Origin: Candidatus Dormiibacterota bacterium
GTDB taxonomy: Bacteria > Chloroflexota > Dormibacteria > Dormibacterales > Dormibacteraceae
Length of the DNA: 64,000 nt
Assembly: GCA_003139695.1 (NCBI GenBank)
Contig: PLJM01000027.1
Coordinates: 1 to 64,000 of the forward strand
Direction of reading: 5' to 3'
How positions within the stretch are numbered: position 1 is the stretch's first letter; every line of letters starts with the position of its first letter. The position numbers were made by a program, and so were the translations under genes. The notes under the pieces are model-generated. The model did no database searches and was not told where the DNA came from. It was given only the letters and a program-made list of their open reading frames with translations. Of the stretch, positions 35,065 through 43,128 are shown in pieces.

Positions 35065-35227
35065 CCTTCCCAGTTAAGTGGTCTCCGCCGAAATCGGCTT
35101 GGAGGGCTAAAGATCAGGTCCAATTCGCCAGGGATCGAAGACCACTTGGTCAGGAAAGGCGTTGGCTCCGGAATGGATGTCGAGTCGGTGGCTGTTACCC
35201 GAGCCGCCAGCGGTGCGTTACGTCGAC

Positions 35228-35650
35228 ATGCGTGCGTGGCTATGGTTCGCGGCAATCGGGATTATGGCGATTTCTTGCACCCAGTCTGCCGCGGCCGCGG
35301 GGCTCGTCCGTGATGGCGCGACCAGCGTACTAATCCAACAGTACGGGGGCCTCAACGATCAGCCTCCTCTTGGCTTAGTGGCATCGATTCATGTCAGCGA
35401 TTCATCACAAATCAGCCAGCTTGTACACGAGCTGAACACTCTCCCGGCATATCCGAGCGGCACAATGTTCTGCCCGATGGATGATGGCTCGCACTTTGCT
35501 TTGGCTTTTGCCTACGTAGATAGAACGACCACCATGGTTAAGGTGGACGCGAGGGGCTGTCAGGCCGTGTACGTTGGGGGATCGAAGCACCCGGCAGCCT
35601 GGGCCGCCAAGTCGCCTGAATTATTTGACACGCTGAGGGGACTGCTGTGA
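35228..35650 (+). CDS. Small predicted lipoprotein in the island
   Basis: The ATG at 35228 gives 140 residues with a short signal and lipobox-like IMAISC (about 16). The mature region contains LIQQYGGLNDQPPLGLVASIHVSD and a CPMDD...GCQAV cysteine pair. No family recognised. Its stop overlaps the next lipoprotein's GTG (GTGA), so the two are coupled. The tracked longer start would place charged sequence before the signal. Confidence 0.6.
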   Translation: MRAWLWFAAIGIMAISCTQSAAAAGLVRDGATSVLIQQYGGLNDQPPLGLVASIHVSDSSQISQLVHELNTLPAYPSGTMFCPMDDGSHFALAFAYVDRTTTMVKVDARGCQAVYVGGSKHPAAWAAKSPELFDTLRGLL

Positions 35651-36018
35651 GCTCAGGTAGGTCAGCATCGCTCGCCGCGGCGGTGGTCGCGGCCACCTTC
35701 TTGGCGGCTTGTACGACTCCTTTCGGCGCCGCGCCTGGTATCCACATAGAAAACATCGACGGGCCCGCCGTCCGCGTCGTGCCGTGGAGTGGCGCCCCTT
35801 CCGTCATCGCGGCTTGCGGTAGCGGCACTGATGTGTCGCTAAAGGGGGCGCCACCCCTTCCGTGGGAGTTCAGAATCTACGATGCGACCACGGACCGACA
35901 GCTGTTCTCGAAATCACTCAGCTCTAAAACTCTGTACGTGATAGTGCGAGCTGACGGGGTCCTATGGGGAACAGAGCCTGGCAGCGGTGGACCGGCTCCG
36001 ATCAGGGGTTGTCATTGA
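35647..36018 (+). CDS. Small predicted lipoprotein, coupled to the preceding gene
   Basis: This 123-residue protein starts with GTG overlapping the previous stop. It has a signal peptide with the perfect lipobox LAAC (about 22). The mature part (IHIENIDGPAVRVVPWSG...FRIYDATTDRQLFSKSL) looks like one small beta-sandwich with a C-terminal Cys (IRGCH) that could pair with the Cys of IAACGSG. No known family. Confidence 0.62.
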   Translation: MSSGRSASLAAAVVAATFLAACTTPFGAAPGIHIENIDGPAVRVVPWSGAPSVIAACGSGTDVSLKGAPPLPWEFRIYDATTDRQLFSKSLSSKTLYVIVRADGVLWGTEPGSGGPAPIRGCH

Positions 36019-36141
36019 ACCCCAGAAAATTGTGACGGACCACGGGGGCTAGGTCGTCCCGGCGCTTCAACCCTGGAAGGAATGGCTGTTGCAGTGGACA
36101 CCACCGCCTATCTGCAGCGGTTGACGCGGTCGCCTGCCGGG

Positions 36142-36522
36142 TCATCCACCTCGCGTGCCCGGTCGGCGTCGGAACAGCCACGTCCGTAGACCGATCTCGG
36201 CGCCCGCAAGCGCAATTACAGGCACTAGAAAGGCAAGGGCATACAGTTCGCCAGTCATGGGATCTGCGGCTACGCAGGAGGGAGGCTTGCAGCTCGTCAA
36301 CTGCTGAGCTATGACGGCTGCCCAAACCAATCCAAATCCAATTACCAAGCCGCCTGCTGCGGCTGCAATCAGAGGCGCCCTAATCGGGAGGCGCCAAGCC
36401 AAGACGAGGATACCGATCGCACATAGCAACACGAGAATCCCAACCGGGGACGCCGCCTCAAGCGCGAGCAGCCCATAAATTGCACCAACACCGCCAGCGA
36501 GTACCAGCGTTCGTGCCCACAC
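36142..36522 (-). CDS. Small four-helix membrane protein in the island
   Basis: A 126-residue protein with about four hydrophobic segments and an outward loop carrying two cysteines (LTSCKPPSCVAAD). It ends in a basic cytoplasmic tail (LFRRRPGTRGG). Unknown family. It is convergent with the lipoprotein pair. Confidence 0.55.
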   Translation of the reverse strand: MWARTLVLAGGVGAIYGLLALEAASPVGILVLLCAIGILVLAWRLPIRAPLIAAAAGGLVIGFGLVWAAVIAQQLTSCKPPSCVAADPMTGELYALAFLVPVIALAGAEIGLRTWLFRRRPGTRGG

Positions 36523-36941
36523 GATGGGTCTGAGTCTATGCGGGTCGATGTAGCCGTATCGGCTTCAGAAAGGTTCTGGTACGTGCTCGGCTGGGATCGT
36601 TGACGGTTGCCGGGACCTACTTGGACGGCTAGAAACGTCTTGAGACGTTTTGGCGGTCCTCTGTAAGGGGACCCGGTCAGTGTGGGGCCAGTGGGTTGGG
36701 CTGCCCAGTCGTCCCCTAGCTCGAGGCGCCAAGGAGGACGTCGTCGGCGATGCGGCGCCGCCCCCGGTCAGCTTTCTCCGCGCTTGGTGTCATCGTGGCC
36801 AAGGAGACCAGTTCCGGCGCGACGTTGGTGGGCGGTGATGGATTGGAGACGCCTCTGACAGACTCGCTCAGGCTGATCGTGGGACCATCGCACGAGCCTG
36901 GTCCGCCACCCAGGTGCGAGCCCAGTGGGCCGAATTGAGGC
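36523..36941. other. 419-base intergenic stretch upstream of cassette 2
   Basis: No convincing gene is seen on either strand. It contains TAGAAACGTCTTGA at 36630-36643, a motif with a near copy at 40494-40508, and the R1 copy C at 36828-36880. The promoter of the cassette-2 operon should lie at its right end. Confidence 0.5.
36828..36880 (+). repeat. R1 repeat, copy C
   Basis: It starts with the 14-base tRNA-Val-identical core and continues identically to copy A for about 38 bases (…GGAGACGCCTCTGACAGACTC), then diverges (GCTCAGGCTGATCGT). It lies 62 bases before the cassette-2 permease start. It is shorter than copies A and B at its left side. Confidence 0.85.
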
Positions 36942-37892
36942 GTGGAGCAGTCCCGGGCTCAGAATGAGCTTGCCGTGCTGTGGGTAAACCTAGGCTTAGT
37001 TGGCCTGATCGTCGCGGCGACCATTGGTCTGATCTCGATCCGGGCGCCGCAACTGGTTCCAGCCGGAAGGATCTTCGCCACTCTCGCACTTCAGATCAGC
37101 GGTGTGCTGGTGGTCACTTGGTTTCTGGTAGCGCGAGGTCAGACGCAGGCAGCGTCGCTGCCTCCTCCTCCAGCGGCGGAGGCGGCGATCTGGACAAGCG
37201 TTGCGGGTCCAGCTGTCGCCTCGCTGGAGCTGGTGTTGGTCTCGGTGGTTTTGGGTACATGCATTGGGACCGCTACTGCCGCCCTGGTGGCGTGGTCGCG
37301 GTCGTCGTGGCTCGAGCTGCTGGTCGGAGTTGGCAGCCTGGTCTGGATCATCCCCACCTTCTTGCTTGCGATTCTGATCCAAGACTTGCAGTCGACCATT
37401 TATGGCCTCACTGGCACCAGAGTGTCCGGTGGTTATGGCACTGCGAGCGTCGGACAACTCCTATGGAGCGCGGCCGTGCTTTCGATCCGACCTGCGGCCT
37501 ACGCCTTTCGGCAAGGCAATCTGCTCATCTCCGACCAATCCCGCGCAAACCACGTTCGGACTGCCTTTGCCAAAGGCCTGCCATGGCGCACTATCGTCGC
37601 TCGCCACATAATCCGGCCGACAGCCTCAGGCTTGGTACAAACAACAGCGAGCTCGATTCGACTGATGTTCGGGTCGCTCCCGCTAGTCGAGTTCTTCTTC
37701 GCGTATCCGGGTCTTGGACAGCTCTTGCTGTTGTCGCTCGGCGTTAACTACGGTACTTCGACACAGCCTCCCAACCCTTCCGTGGCGATCGCGTCGGCAG
37801 TTCTGCTCGCGTGCATGCTGGCCGTGATCGAAGCGCTGGCGAGGGTACTCACTGTGCGATTCGATCCGCGCCTTGCCGAGGCTGCAGCGTGA
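36942..37892 (+). CDS. DppB-like ABC transporter permease (cassette 2)
   Basis: This 316-residue paralogue of 34009-34974 has the same topology and motifs: ANHVRTAFAKGLPWRTIVARHIIRPTASGLV (EAA loop, about 205-235) and FGSLPLVEFFFAYPGLGQLLLLSLGV. A short outward segment rich in Pro/Ala replaces the large periplasmic loop. It starts at a GTG. First gene of the plus-strand cassette. Again no ATPase or binding protein is adjacent. Confidence 0.85.
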   Translation: MEQSRAQNELAVLWVNLGLVGLIVAATIGLISIRAPQLVPAGRIFATLALQISGVLVVTWFLVARGQTQAASLPPPPAAEAAIWTSVAGPAVASLELVLVSVVLGTCIGTATAALVAWSRSSWLELLVGVGSLVWIIPTFLLAILIQDLQSTIYGLTGTRVSGGYGTASVGQLLWSAAVLSIRPAAYAFRQGNLLISDQSRANHVRTAFAKGLPWRTIVARHIIRPTASGLVQTTASSIRLMFGSLPLVEFFFAYPGLGQLLLLSLGVNYGTSTQPPNPSVAIASAVLLACMLAVIEALARVLTVRFDPRLAEAAA

Positions 37893-38863
37893 GCAACAGC
37901 CGCATCCGGCGCCTGGTCCTCCTGGCCTTAGCGATCGCATTGCTGGCGACTCTTGCAATCTTCGTGGTTGTCGGCTTGAGAATTCCTGACCTGTGGGCCA
38001 CCCAGGTCTGGGCGGGGGGCTTTATTCGTGGGACGGTGACTCTGCCTCCGTTTCCCGCTCTCAGCACCGTCGACGTCTTTTCTTCCGATAACACGCCAAT
38101 CCATGACTCGCATTTCTATCTGTTCGGTTCCGACGCCGGCGGGCGAGATCTACTCGCGGTGACCTCGCGAGCGGTGGTGCCTTCACTAGAGCTCGTCGTT
38201 CTTGCACTGATTGGACGCATGGTCCTGGGCATAGGCGCCGGCTTCCTGATCGCCACCGGGACCGAGCCGCTGAGAACCATCGCCAGGTCGGCCGGCGGGT
38301 GGATCGCTGGATTCCCGTACCTGGCGCTGGCGGTTCTGGTGATCCAATCGTTCACGGGCGGGCCCAGTACGGTGGCCGTTCCTGGGCCTACGCGCTTGAT
38401 AGGTTTTGTGGTAGCGATTGCGGTCGTCGGCTGGCGCGACGTTGCTGAGCTCGTCGCTTCAAGACTGCAGTGGGTCAACGCTCAGGAGTTTGCTCTGGGA
38501 GCTCGGGCGATCGGCTCGAGCGGCCTTGGCTTCTTTCGCAGGCACGCCTGGCCTTACCTCCGCCAGGCACTGACGGTCGAGCTTTCGTTCCAGGCTAGTG
38601 CTGTTCTTGTTCTACTGGCTGAGCTGGGATTTCTCCAGTACTACTTGGGTGGATTCACGCAACTGTTTGAGCAGGGAGGAGTGCCGTCTTTCCAGCTGGC
38701 CACCCAGCCGGAGCTCGGCCAGATGATGTCAGATGTTCGGCTGTACCTCTTGAGGCAGGAGCTTGGACCCGCGTTGGTGCCGGCGCTGGCCCTCGCCCTG
38801 GCTGCCCTTTCGTTCGAGCTTCTGGGCCGAGGTCTGCGAGGCAGGACGGACTTTCGCACATGA
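37889..38863 (+). CDS. DppC-like ABC transporter permease (cassette 2)
   Basis: The GTG at 37889 overlaps the upstream stop as GTGA, giving 324 residues instead of the tracked 350. It keeps HFYLFGSDAGGRDLLAV (DppC-type GSDxxGRD) and the coupling helix FALGARAIGSSGLGFFRRHAWPYLRQALTVEL. It is a diverged paralogue of 33059-34012, and overlaps the kelch gene by four bases. Confidence 0.85.
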   Translation: MSNSRIRRLVLLALAIALLATLAIFVVVGLRIPDLWATQVWAGGFIRGTVTLPPFPALSTVDVFSSDNTPIHDSHFYLFGSDAGGRDLLAVTSRAVVPSLELVVLALIGRMVLGIGAGFLIATGTEPLRTIARSAGGWIAGFPYLALAVLVIQSFTGGPSTVAVPGPTRLIGFVVAIAVVGWRDVAELVASRLQWVNAQEFALGARAIGSSGLGFFRRHAWPYLRQALTVELSFQASAVLVLLAELGFLQYYLGGFTQLFEQGGVPSFQLATQPELGQMMSDVRLYLLRQELGPALVPALALALAALSFELLGRGLRGRTDFRT

Positions 38864-40221
38864 AACCCGCTGCCGGCACGCTCCTCTTTATGGCGTCCAC
38901 GCTGTCCGCGTGCAGCCTAAGTTTTGGCACCGTCGGCACCTGGTCGAACGAAGCGCCGCCACCGGCCTCGCTCCAGGGGACCAGTTCAGTAGTTATGCCC
39001 GACGGCGAGGTCGTATTCCTAGGCGGCTTCGACGCGCGAACAGGACAGCCGCTCAACCAAGTGCTCCGGTTCGATCCCAAGGACAGTCGATGGAGTCAGG
39101 GTGCGTCGATGCCCGTCCAGGAGATCGGATATTCGATTGTGGCGTTGCAGAATGGCTTGGTCCTAGCAGCGGGCGGCGGAGGGGCGGGCGGTGGGGTGAG
39201 CGTCCTTCCGATTGCGGGCGGTGGAGGCACCGGAGGTGGAAATGGCCTTCTGGCCACCACCTGGCTCTACAGCCCGCAACTCAATACATGGAAGAGGGCA
39301 GGGAACCTGAATGTCGCGCGTTCTGACGCCGCCGCTGTGCTGTTGACAGACGGTCGGGTGCTGATCGCCGGAGGAGACGTGCCTCTTGCGACCCCTATTC
39401 AGCTTCCCGACGGCAGTACCGACTCATTTGGATTCAGCGCCAGCGCGGAGACATTCGACCCTCAAACCAACTCGTGGAGCCTGGTTGGCTCGCTGCATGT
39501 TGCCCGCGGCGGCATGGCTTTGCTGGCTTTGCCACAAGGAAAGGCGCTGGCAGCGGGCGGATGTGCTTTCGCGAACCAGGGAATCATCGCCGGGGGTGCC
39601 CTCACCAGTTCCGAGGTGTTCGACCCAATCACCGCCGCCTGGACCGTGACGGCTCCGCTGCCGGAACCCCGGTGCGGTGCAGACGGCCTTCGGTTGCGTG
39701 ACGGGCGCGCGCTGCTGACGGGGGGTTCAATATCCAACCTCCAGCAGGAGGGACCAGTCACTAATGCATTTCTTTATGACGAGCAGAAGGACGCTTGGAC
39801 CACGACAGGTTCCACAGTTCCGGGGTCATCTCCACCGATCCTCCTGGCTGATGGGCGGATCTTCGTGGCCGCCATGCAGATCGGTCAGATGCAGGGCAAT
39901 ACCGCGTCACTGGTCGTGGGGGGACAGATATTCGACCCGGCTTCCGATGATTGGAGCTTCGCCACCAGCACGTCGGCTCAGGTCTCGAGTCGATTCGCAC
40001 AGGCGGAGGCGCCCAGGGTCGTGGCACAATCCGATGCCACTGCCGTTGTTCTTCTAGCGTATGCAGGCCGTGCTTTCATCTTTAATCCTTCGGGCAATCC
40101 ACCACCTGGGCTGATCCTGGACAGCTCGGGCCTCGCGTTGGTCTTAGCTGCCCTAGCAGCCGCGTTGTGTTTGTGGCTGGCAATCCATTACGTCGTAGAT
40201 CGAGTGCATAACGGCGCTTGA
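38860..40221 (+). CDS. Kelch-repeat lipoprotein with C-terminal membrane helix (cassette 2)
   Basis: A 453-residue paralogue of the cassette-1 kelch protein. Lipobox LSAC is at about 18. Repeated blades carry DGEVVFLGG, NGLVLAAGG, DGRVLIAGG, QGKALAAGG and DGRALLTGG with FDPxxxxW between. A Gly-rich insertion (GGGGAGGGVSV...GGGGTGGGNG) sits in blade two, and a membrane helix near 423-447 is followed by a basic end. Topology suggests a propeller held on the outer face beside the two permeases, where a solute-binding protein would normally act. Confidence 0.8.
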   Translation: MKPAAGTLLFMASTLSACSLSFGTVGTWSNEAPPPASLQGTSSVVMPDGEVVFLGGFDARTGQPLNQVLRFDPKDSRWSQGASMPVQEIGYSIVALQNGLVLAAGGGGAGGGVSVLPIAGGGGTGGGNGLLATTWLYSPQLNTWKRAGNLNVARSDAAAVLLTDGRVLIAGGDVPLATPIQLPDGSTDSFGFSASAETFDPQTNSWSLVGSLHVARGGMALLALPQGKALAAGGCAFANQGIIAGGALTSSEVFDPITAAWTVTAPLPEPRCGADGLRLRDGRALLTGGSISNLQQEGPVTNAFLYDEQKDAWTTTGSTVPGSSPPILLADGRIFVAAMQIGQMQGNTASLVVGGQIFDPASDDWSFATSTSAQVSSRFAQAEAPRVVAQSDATAVVLLAYAGRAFIFNPSGNPPPGLILDSSGLALVLAALAAALCLWLAIHYVVDRVHNGA

Positions 40222-40578
40222 CTTCGGTCAAAGAGCTGAATCCCGAAAATAGGCGGTCATCCTAAGGATGACCCGCACATCACTCCGATTTCGGACGCGA
40301 CCGGGGACGCGGAGGGGAGCACTGGTCAGCTTTGACCTGGAAATGGACGTTTTGCGACGTTTGTAAACGCCGGTAAAACGTCCTAAGGCGCCGTTGAAAC
40401 GTCCCGGCTGGACTGTTGCGCTGGACGGCGATGCCGTACTTAGCTTGCGAACGTCACCTGGCCCGTCAACGTCTGTGGGACGTTTGGGACGTTTAGAAAC
40501 GTCCTAGAACGCGTCCTGATCGCCAGGCCGAGGTCACTCGCCTAATCGATGCTGTCCTGTGGAAAGTGTCTGCAGAGG
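40222..40578. other. Gap between cassette 2 and tRNA-Val with GACGTT sites
   Basis: There is no gene here. After R2b, nine GACGTT/AACGTC hexamers occur between 40346 and 40503, some paired as near-palindromes (GACGTTTGGGACGTTTAGAAACGTC). This could be a protein-binding array or replication/recombination site. No open reading frame or RNA gene fits. Confidence 0.6.
40269..40348 (+). repeat. R2 repeat, copy b
   Basis: An 80-base direct copy of R2a (TGACCCGCACATCACTCCG...TTGACCTGGAAATGGAC). It lies downstream of the cassette-2 kelch gene, whereas R2a lies upstream of the cassette-1 operon, because the cassettes are inverted between same-direction flanks. Confidence 0.85.
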
Positions 40579-40651
40579 TGGGCGGTGATGGTCTCGAACC
40601 AACGGCCTCCTGGGTGTAAACCAGGCGCTCTACCAACTGAGCTAACCGCCC
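40579..40651 (-). tRNA. tRNA-Val (UAC)
   Basis: Minus-strand cloverleaf: acceptor GGGCGGT/ACCGCCC, D arm GCTC/GAGC, anticodon arm CCTGG-TTTACAC-CCAGG (anticodon TAC), T loop TTCGAGA with one mismatch in the T stem (GTTGG/CCATC), discriminator A. CCA is not fully encoded (CCT follows). Its 3' end is the source of the 14-base core of repeats R1. Confidence 0.93.
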
Positions 40652-40667
40652 TTAGGGAACGCTCAGT

Positions 40668-41870
40668 TTACCCAGCGAGTGCTGTTAGGGCCGCGTTCAA
40701 CTGGGTGTCCTTCGCGAAGCCGTCCGCGGGCTTGGTGACGTCGAATTCGTCGTTCGGGCTGGCCAGCGTCACCGGGATGTCAGGGGTCAACCCCTTGTGA
40801 TCGATGGTGACGCCGTTAGACAGGTACCAGCGCTTGATCGTGAGATGGAGGTCCGAACCGTCGGCCAGTGGAAAGTCCAGCTGCACAGAACCCTTGCCAT
40901 AGGTCGTCGTACCCACCAGCTTGGCCCGCTGGTGGACCTGTAGGGACCCGGCGGTGATCTCAGACGCCGAGGCGCTGTTCCCATTCACGAGCACCACCAG
41001 GGGGAGTGTGGGCGCCTCGGGTTGCCCATTGGCAAAGCTGCGATCGACGCTGGCGTTCCGGTCGCGAAGCTCGAAGGTCTCCCCGCTTGTCACAAACTCG
41101 CTGATCACATCGTTGGCCGCCGAGATGTAGCCGCCTGGGTCGTCACGAAGGTCGAGAACGACGCCCTTGGCCCCTTTGAGCCCATCTGACAGAGCCTTGG
41201 CGAACTCCGTCGACGTGTTCCCGCCGAACTGGTAGATGCGCAGATACAGCACGTGGTTGCCGATTACCGTCGAGCGGACCGAGGGCACCACGATCTCAGC
41301 GCGGGTGATGGTCACCATGAAAGTCGTGGTGCCGCGCCCGATGGTGAGCGTGACTTTGGTTCCGTTCGGACCCTGGATGGCCGCTGTCGCTTGAGCGGCA
41401 GTGACCCCTTTCATGTCCTGGTCCCCCACCTTCACTATCTGATCCCCGGCCTGCAGCCCGGCCTTGGACGCCGGCGAATCCGGCAGCGTGCCGGTGATCA
41501 CCGGGTACCCGGCGCTGAAAGTGAGGTAGATGCCGACGCCCGAGTACTGGCCCTGCAATGAGTCCTGGAGCTTCTTGAACGCTGCGGGGTCGTAGTAAGC
41601 GGAAAACGGGTCGCCGAGTGCAGCGACCAGGCCCTGCACGGTGCCATGCGAGAGCTTGGTCGCATCGAGGTTCTTGTCGACGTAGTTGGCCTGGATCACC
41701 TGGATCGCCTGCTGCAGCTCAGTGGTGTCGATCCGGCCGACCGAATGGCGCGCCAGGTACGGCAGAAACGGCGAATCTGGGAACGCCTGGTCCACATAGA
41801 GGCCCGAGACGAACCCAAGGATCGCGATGATTAGAAAGGCGCCGCCCCAACGGGCAGCGCGAAGTTTCAT
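40668..41870 (-). CDS. ctpA: S41-family C-terminal processing protease
   Basis: A 400-residue exported protease: N-terminal membrane/signal helix (about 10-30), helical segment, PDZ domain (about 95-185, GIYLTFSAGYPVITGTLPDSPASKAGLQAGDQI), then the serine/lysine protease core. The nucleophile lies in LVNGNSASASEI (about 303) and the general-base Lys in GTTTYGKGSVQL (about 330). Such proteases trim envelope proteins. It is the last gene of a run ftsE-ftsX-M23-ctpA, where similar proteases act on cell-wall hydrolase regulators. Confidence 0.95.
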   Translation of the reverse strand: MKLRAARWGGAFLIIAILGFVSGLYVDQAFPDSPFLPYLARHSVGRIDTTELQQAIQVIQANYVDKNLDATKLSHGTVQGLVAALGDPFSAYYDPAAFKKLQDSLQGQYSGVGIYLTFSAGYPVITGTLPDSPASKAGLQAGDQIVKVGDQDMKGVTAAQATAAIQGPNGTKVTLTIGRGTTTFMVTITRAEIVVPSVRSTVIGNHVLYLRIYQFGGNTSTEFAKALSDGLKGAKGVVLDLRDDPGGYISAANDVISEFVTSGETFELRDRNASVDRSFANGQPEAPTLPLVVLVNGNSASASEITAGSLQVHQRAKLVGTTTYGKGSVQLDFPLADGSDLHLTIKRWYLSNGVTIDHKGLTPDIPVTLASPNDEFDVTKPADGFAKDTQLNAALTALAG

Positions 41871-41897
41871 GTCAGCAGACTACCGAAATCGGGTCCC

Positions 41898-43127
41898 TCA
41901 GCAGCCGAGCCAGATGCAGGGGTCTTTCCAGACGTCGTTGACCCTGATCTCGAAGTGAACGTGCGGACCGGTCGAGTTGCCGGTCGATCCTTCGTAGGCG
42001 ATCACCGTGCCGCGCGCGACGATCTGGCCGCTGCGCAGTCCGTGCGCGAAATACGCGGTGTGCCCGTACAGCGTCGAGTAACCATGCCCGTGGATGATGA
42101 CCACGTAGTTTCCATAGCCATAGATGCCGGGGTAGAAGTAGATGACCCCGGTGTCCGCGGCGATGATCGGAGTGCCCCACGGGCCCGCGATATCGATCCC
42201 GGTGTGGATCCGGTGCGGGTACGGGCAGGCCGGATCCCACTGCTCGAACCAGTAGCTGTTGCACCCGAATCCCTGGCTGATGCACCCATGGCCGCAGGTC
42301 GGCTCAGGCCACTCGAACTGGCCGGTTCCTCCACCCGCCTTCTCCGCGGCCTTCTGATACTTCTTTGCCAACGCGGCCACCTGTTGGTCGATCGCCACCC
42401 GCTGCGCCTGCAGCACGGCGTACTGGCCGGCGAGCTGGCTCTCGAGCTGCGTCTGGAAACCGAGCGCCGACGCCAGGGTGGCCTGGTTGTCCATTAGGGA
42501 CGCGGCCGTCAGCTTCTGCTGTTTCAGGAGCGTGGACACCTGGCCTTTCTGCACGCCAAGTGCCGTGCTCGCCTGGATTACCTGTGATCGTTCGGAGTTG
42601 AGGTCGTCCAGGAGGCGCTGGTCGGAATCGACCACCTGCTGCGCGCCGATCATGCGGTTCATCAAGTCGTTGAAGTTGCTCGCCGTCAGCACGAGCTGGA
42701 TGTAGTTGATCGCGCCGTGGCTGTCCACGTACCGCAATCGCTGGTTCAACAGCTCGTCGCGTTCGCTGAAGCTTGCCTTTAGGAAGGTCAGGTCAGCGTC
42801 GGCAAGCCTGATCTTGCGATCAAGGGCCATGATGCTCGCCTGGGTCTGTGCGATGAGCTTTTGCTCAGCCGCGATTTGATCGTTGATGCCCTTGATGAGG
42901 GTGTAGAGGGCATCCACCTGGGCCTGGGTGTTTTTGATCTGGTTGTGGATGTTTTGCAGCTGCTTCTGGTTGCTGACCTGCGCGCCGATGCCCTGGTTGT
43001 ATGCCAGACACGCCTTGTAGACCGACGGCGGGTCGCCCTTGTAGCAATAGATGGCTGTCGCAGTCTGTGTGAGCGTTGGAATCCACAGCAGGGACGCGAT
43101 TACGACGGCCGCCGAAAACCGCCTCAC
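41898..43127 (-). CDS. Murein hydrolase activator/peptidase M23 with coiled coil
   Basis: A 409-residue exported protein. A signal peptide precedes a long coiled coil (about 45-265, EnvC/PcsB-like), and an M23 (LytM) domain covers about 290-400: zinc ligands in HRIHTGIDIAG, then GHGYSTLYGHTAYF and GPHVHFEIRV. The HxxxD and HxH metal motifs are complete, so it may be an active endopeptidase. Its GTG start comes one base after the ftsX stop. FtsEX driving an M23 coiled-coil protein is a well-established division-site system. Confidence 0.92.
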   Translation of the reverse strand: MRRFSAAVVIASLLWIPTLTQTATAIYCYKGDPPSVYKACLAYNQGIGAQVSNQKQLQNIHNQIKNTQAQVDALYTLIKGINDQIAAEQKLIAQTQASIMALDRKIRLADADLTFLKASFSERDELLNQRLRYVDSHGAINYIQLVLTASNFNDLMNRMIGAQQVVDSDQRLLDDLNSERSQVIQASTALGVQKGQVSTLLKQQKLTAASLMDNQATLASALGFQTQLESQLAGQYAVLQAQRVAIDQQVAALAKKYQKAAEKAGGGTGQFEWPEPTCGHGCISQGFGCNSYWFEQWDPACPYPHRIHTGIDIAGPWGTPIIAADTGVIYFYPGIYGYGNYVVIIHGHGYSTLYGHTAYFAHGLRSGQIVARGTVIAYEGSTGNSTGPHVHFEIRVNDVWKDPCIWLGC

Positions 43128-43128
43128 G

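Noticed and set aside
29608-36880. R1 repeats as promoters recognised by the island's ECF sigma factor
   Set aside because: Copy B lies downstream of a minus-strand gene and reads into no plus-strand gene, and the shared core equals a tRNA end, so an attachment-site origin explains the sequence better.
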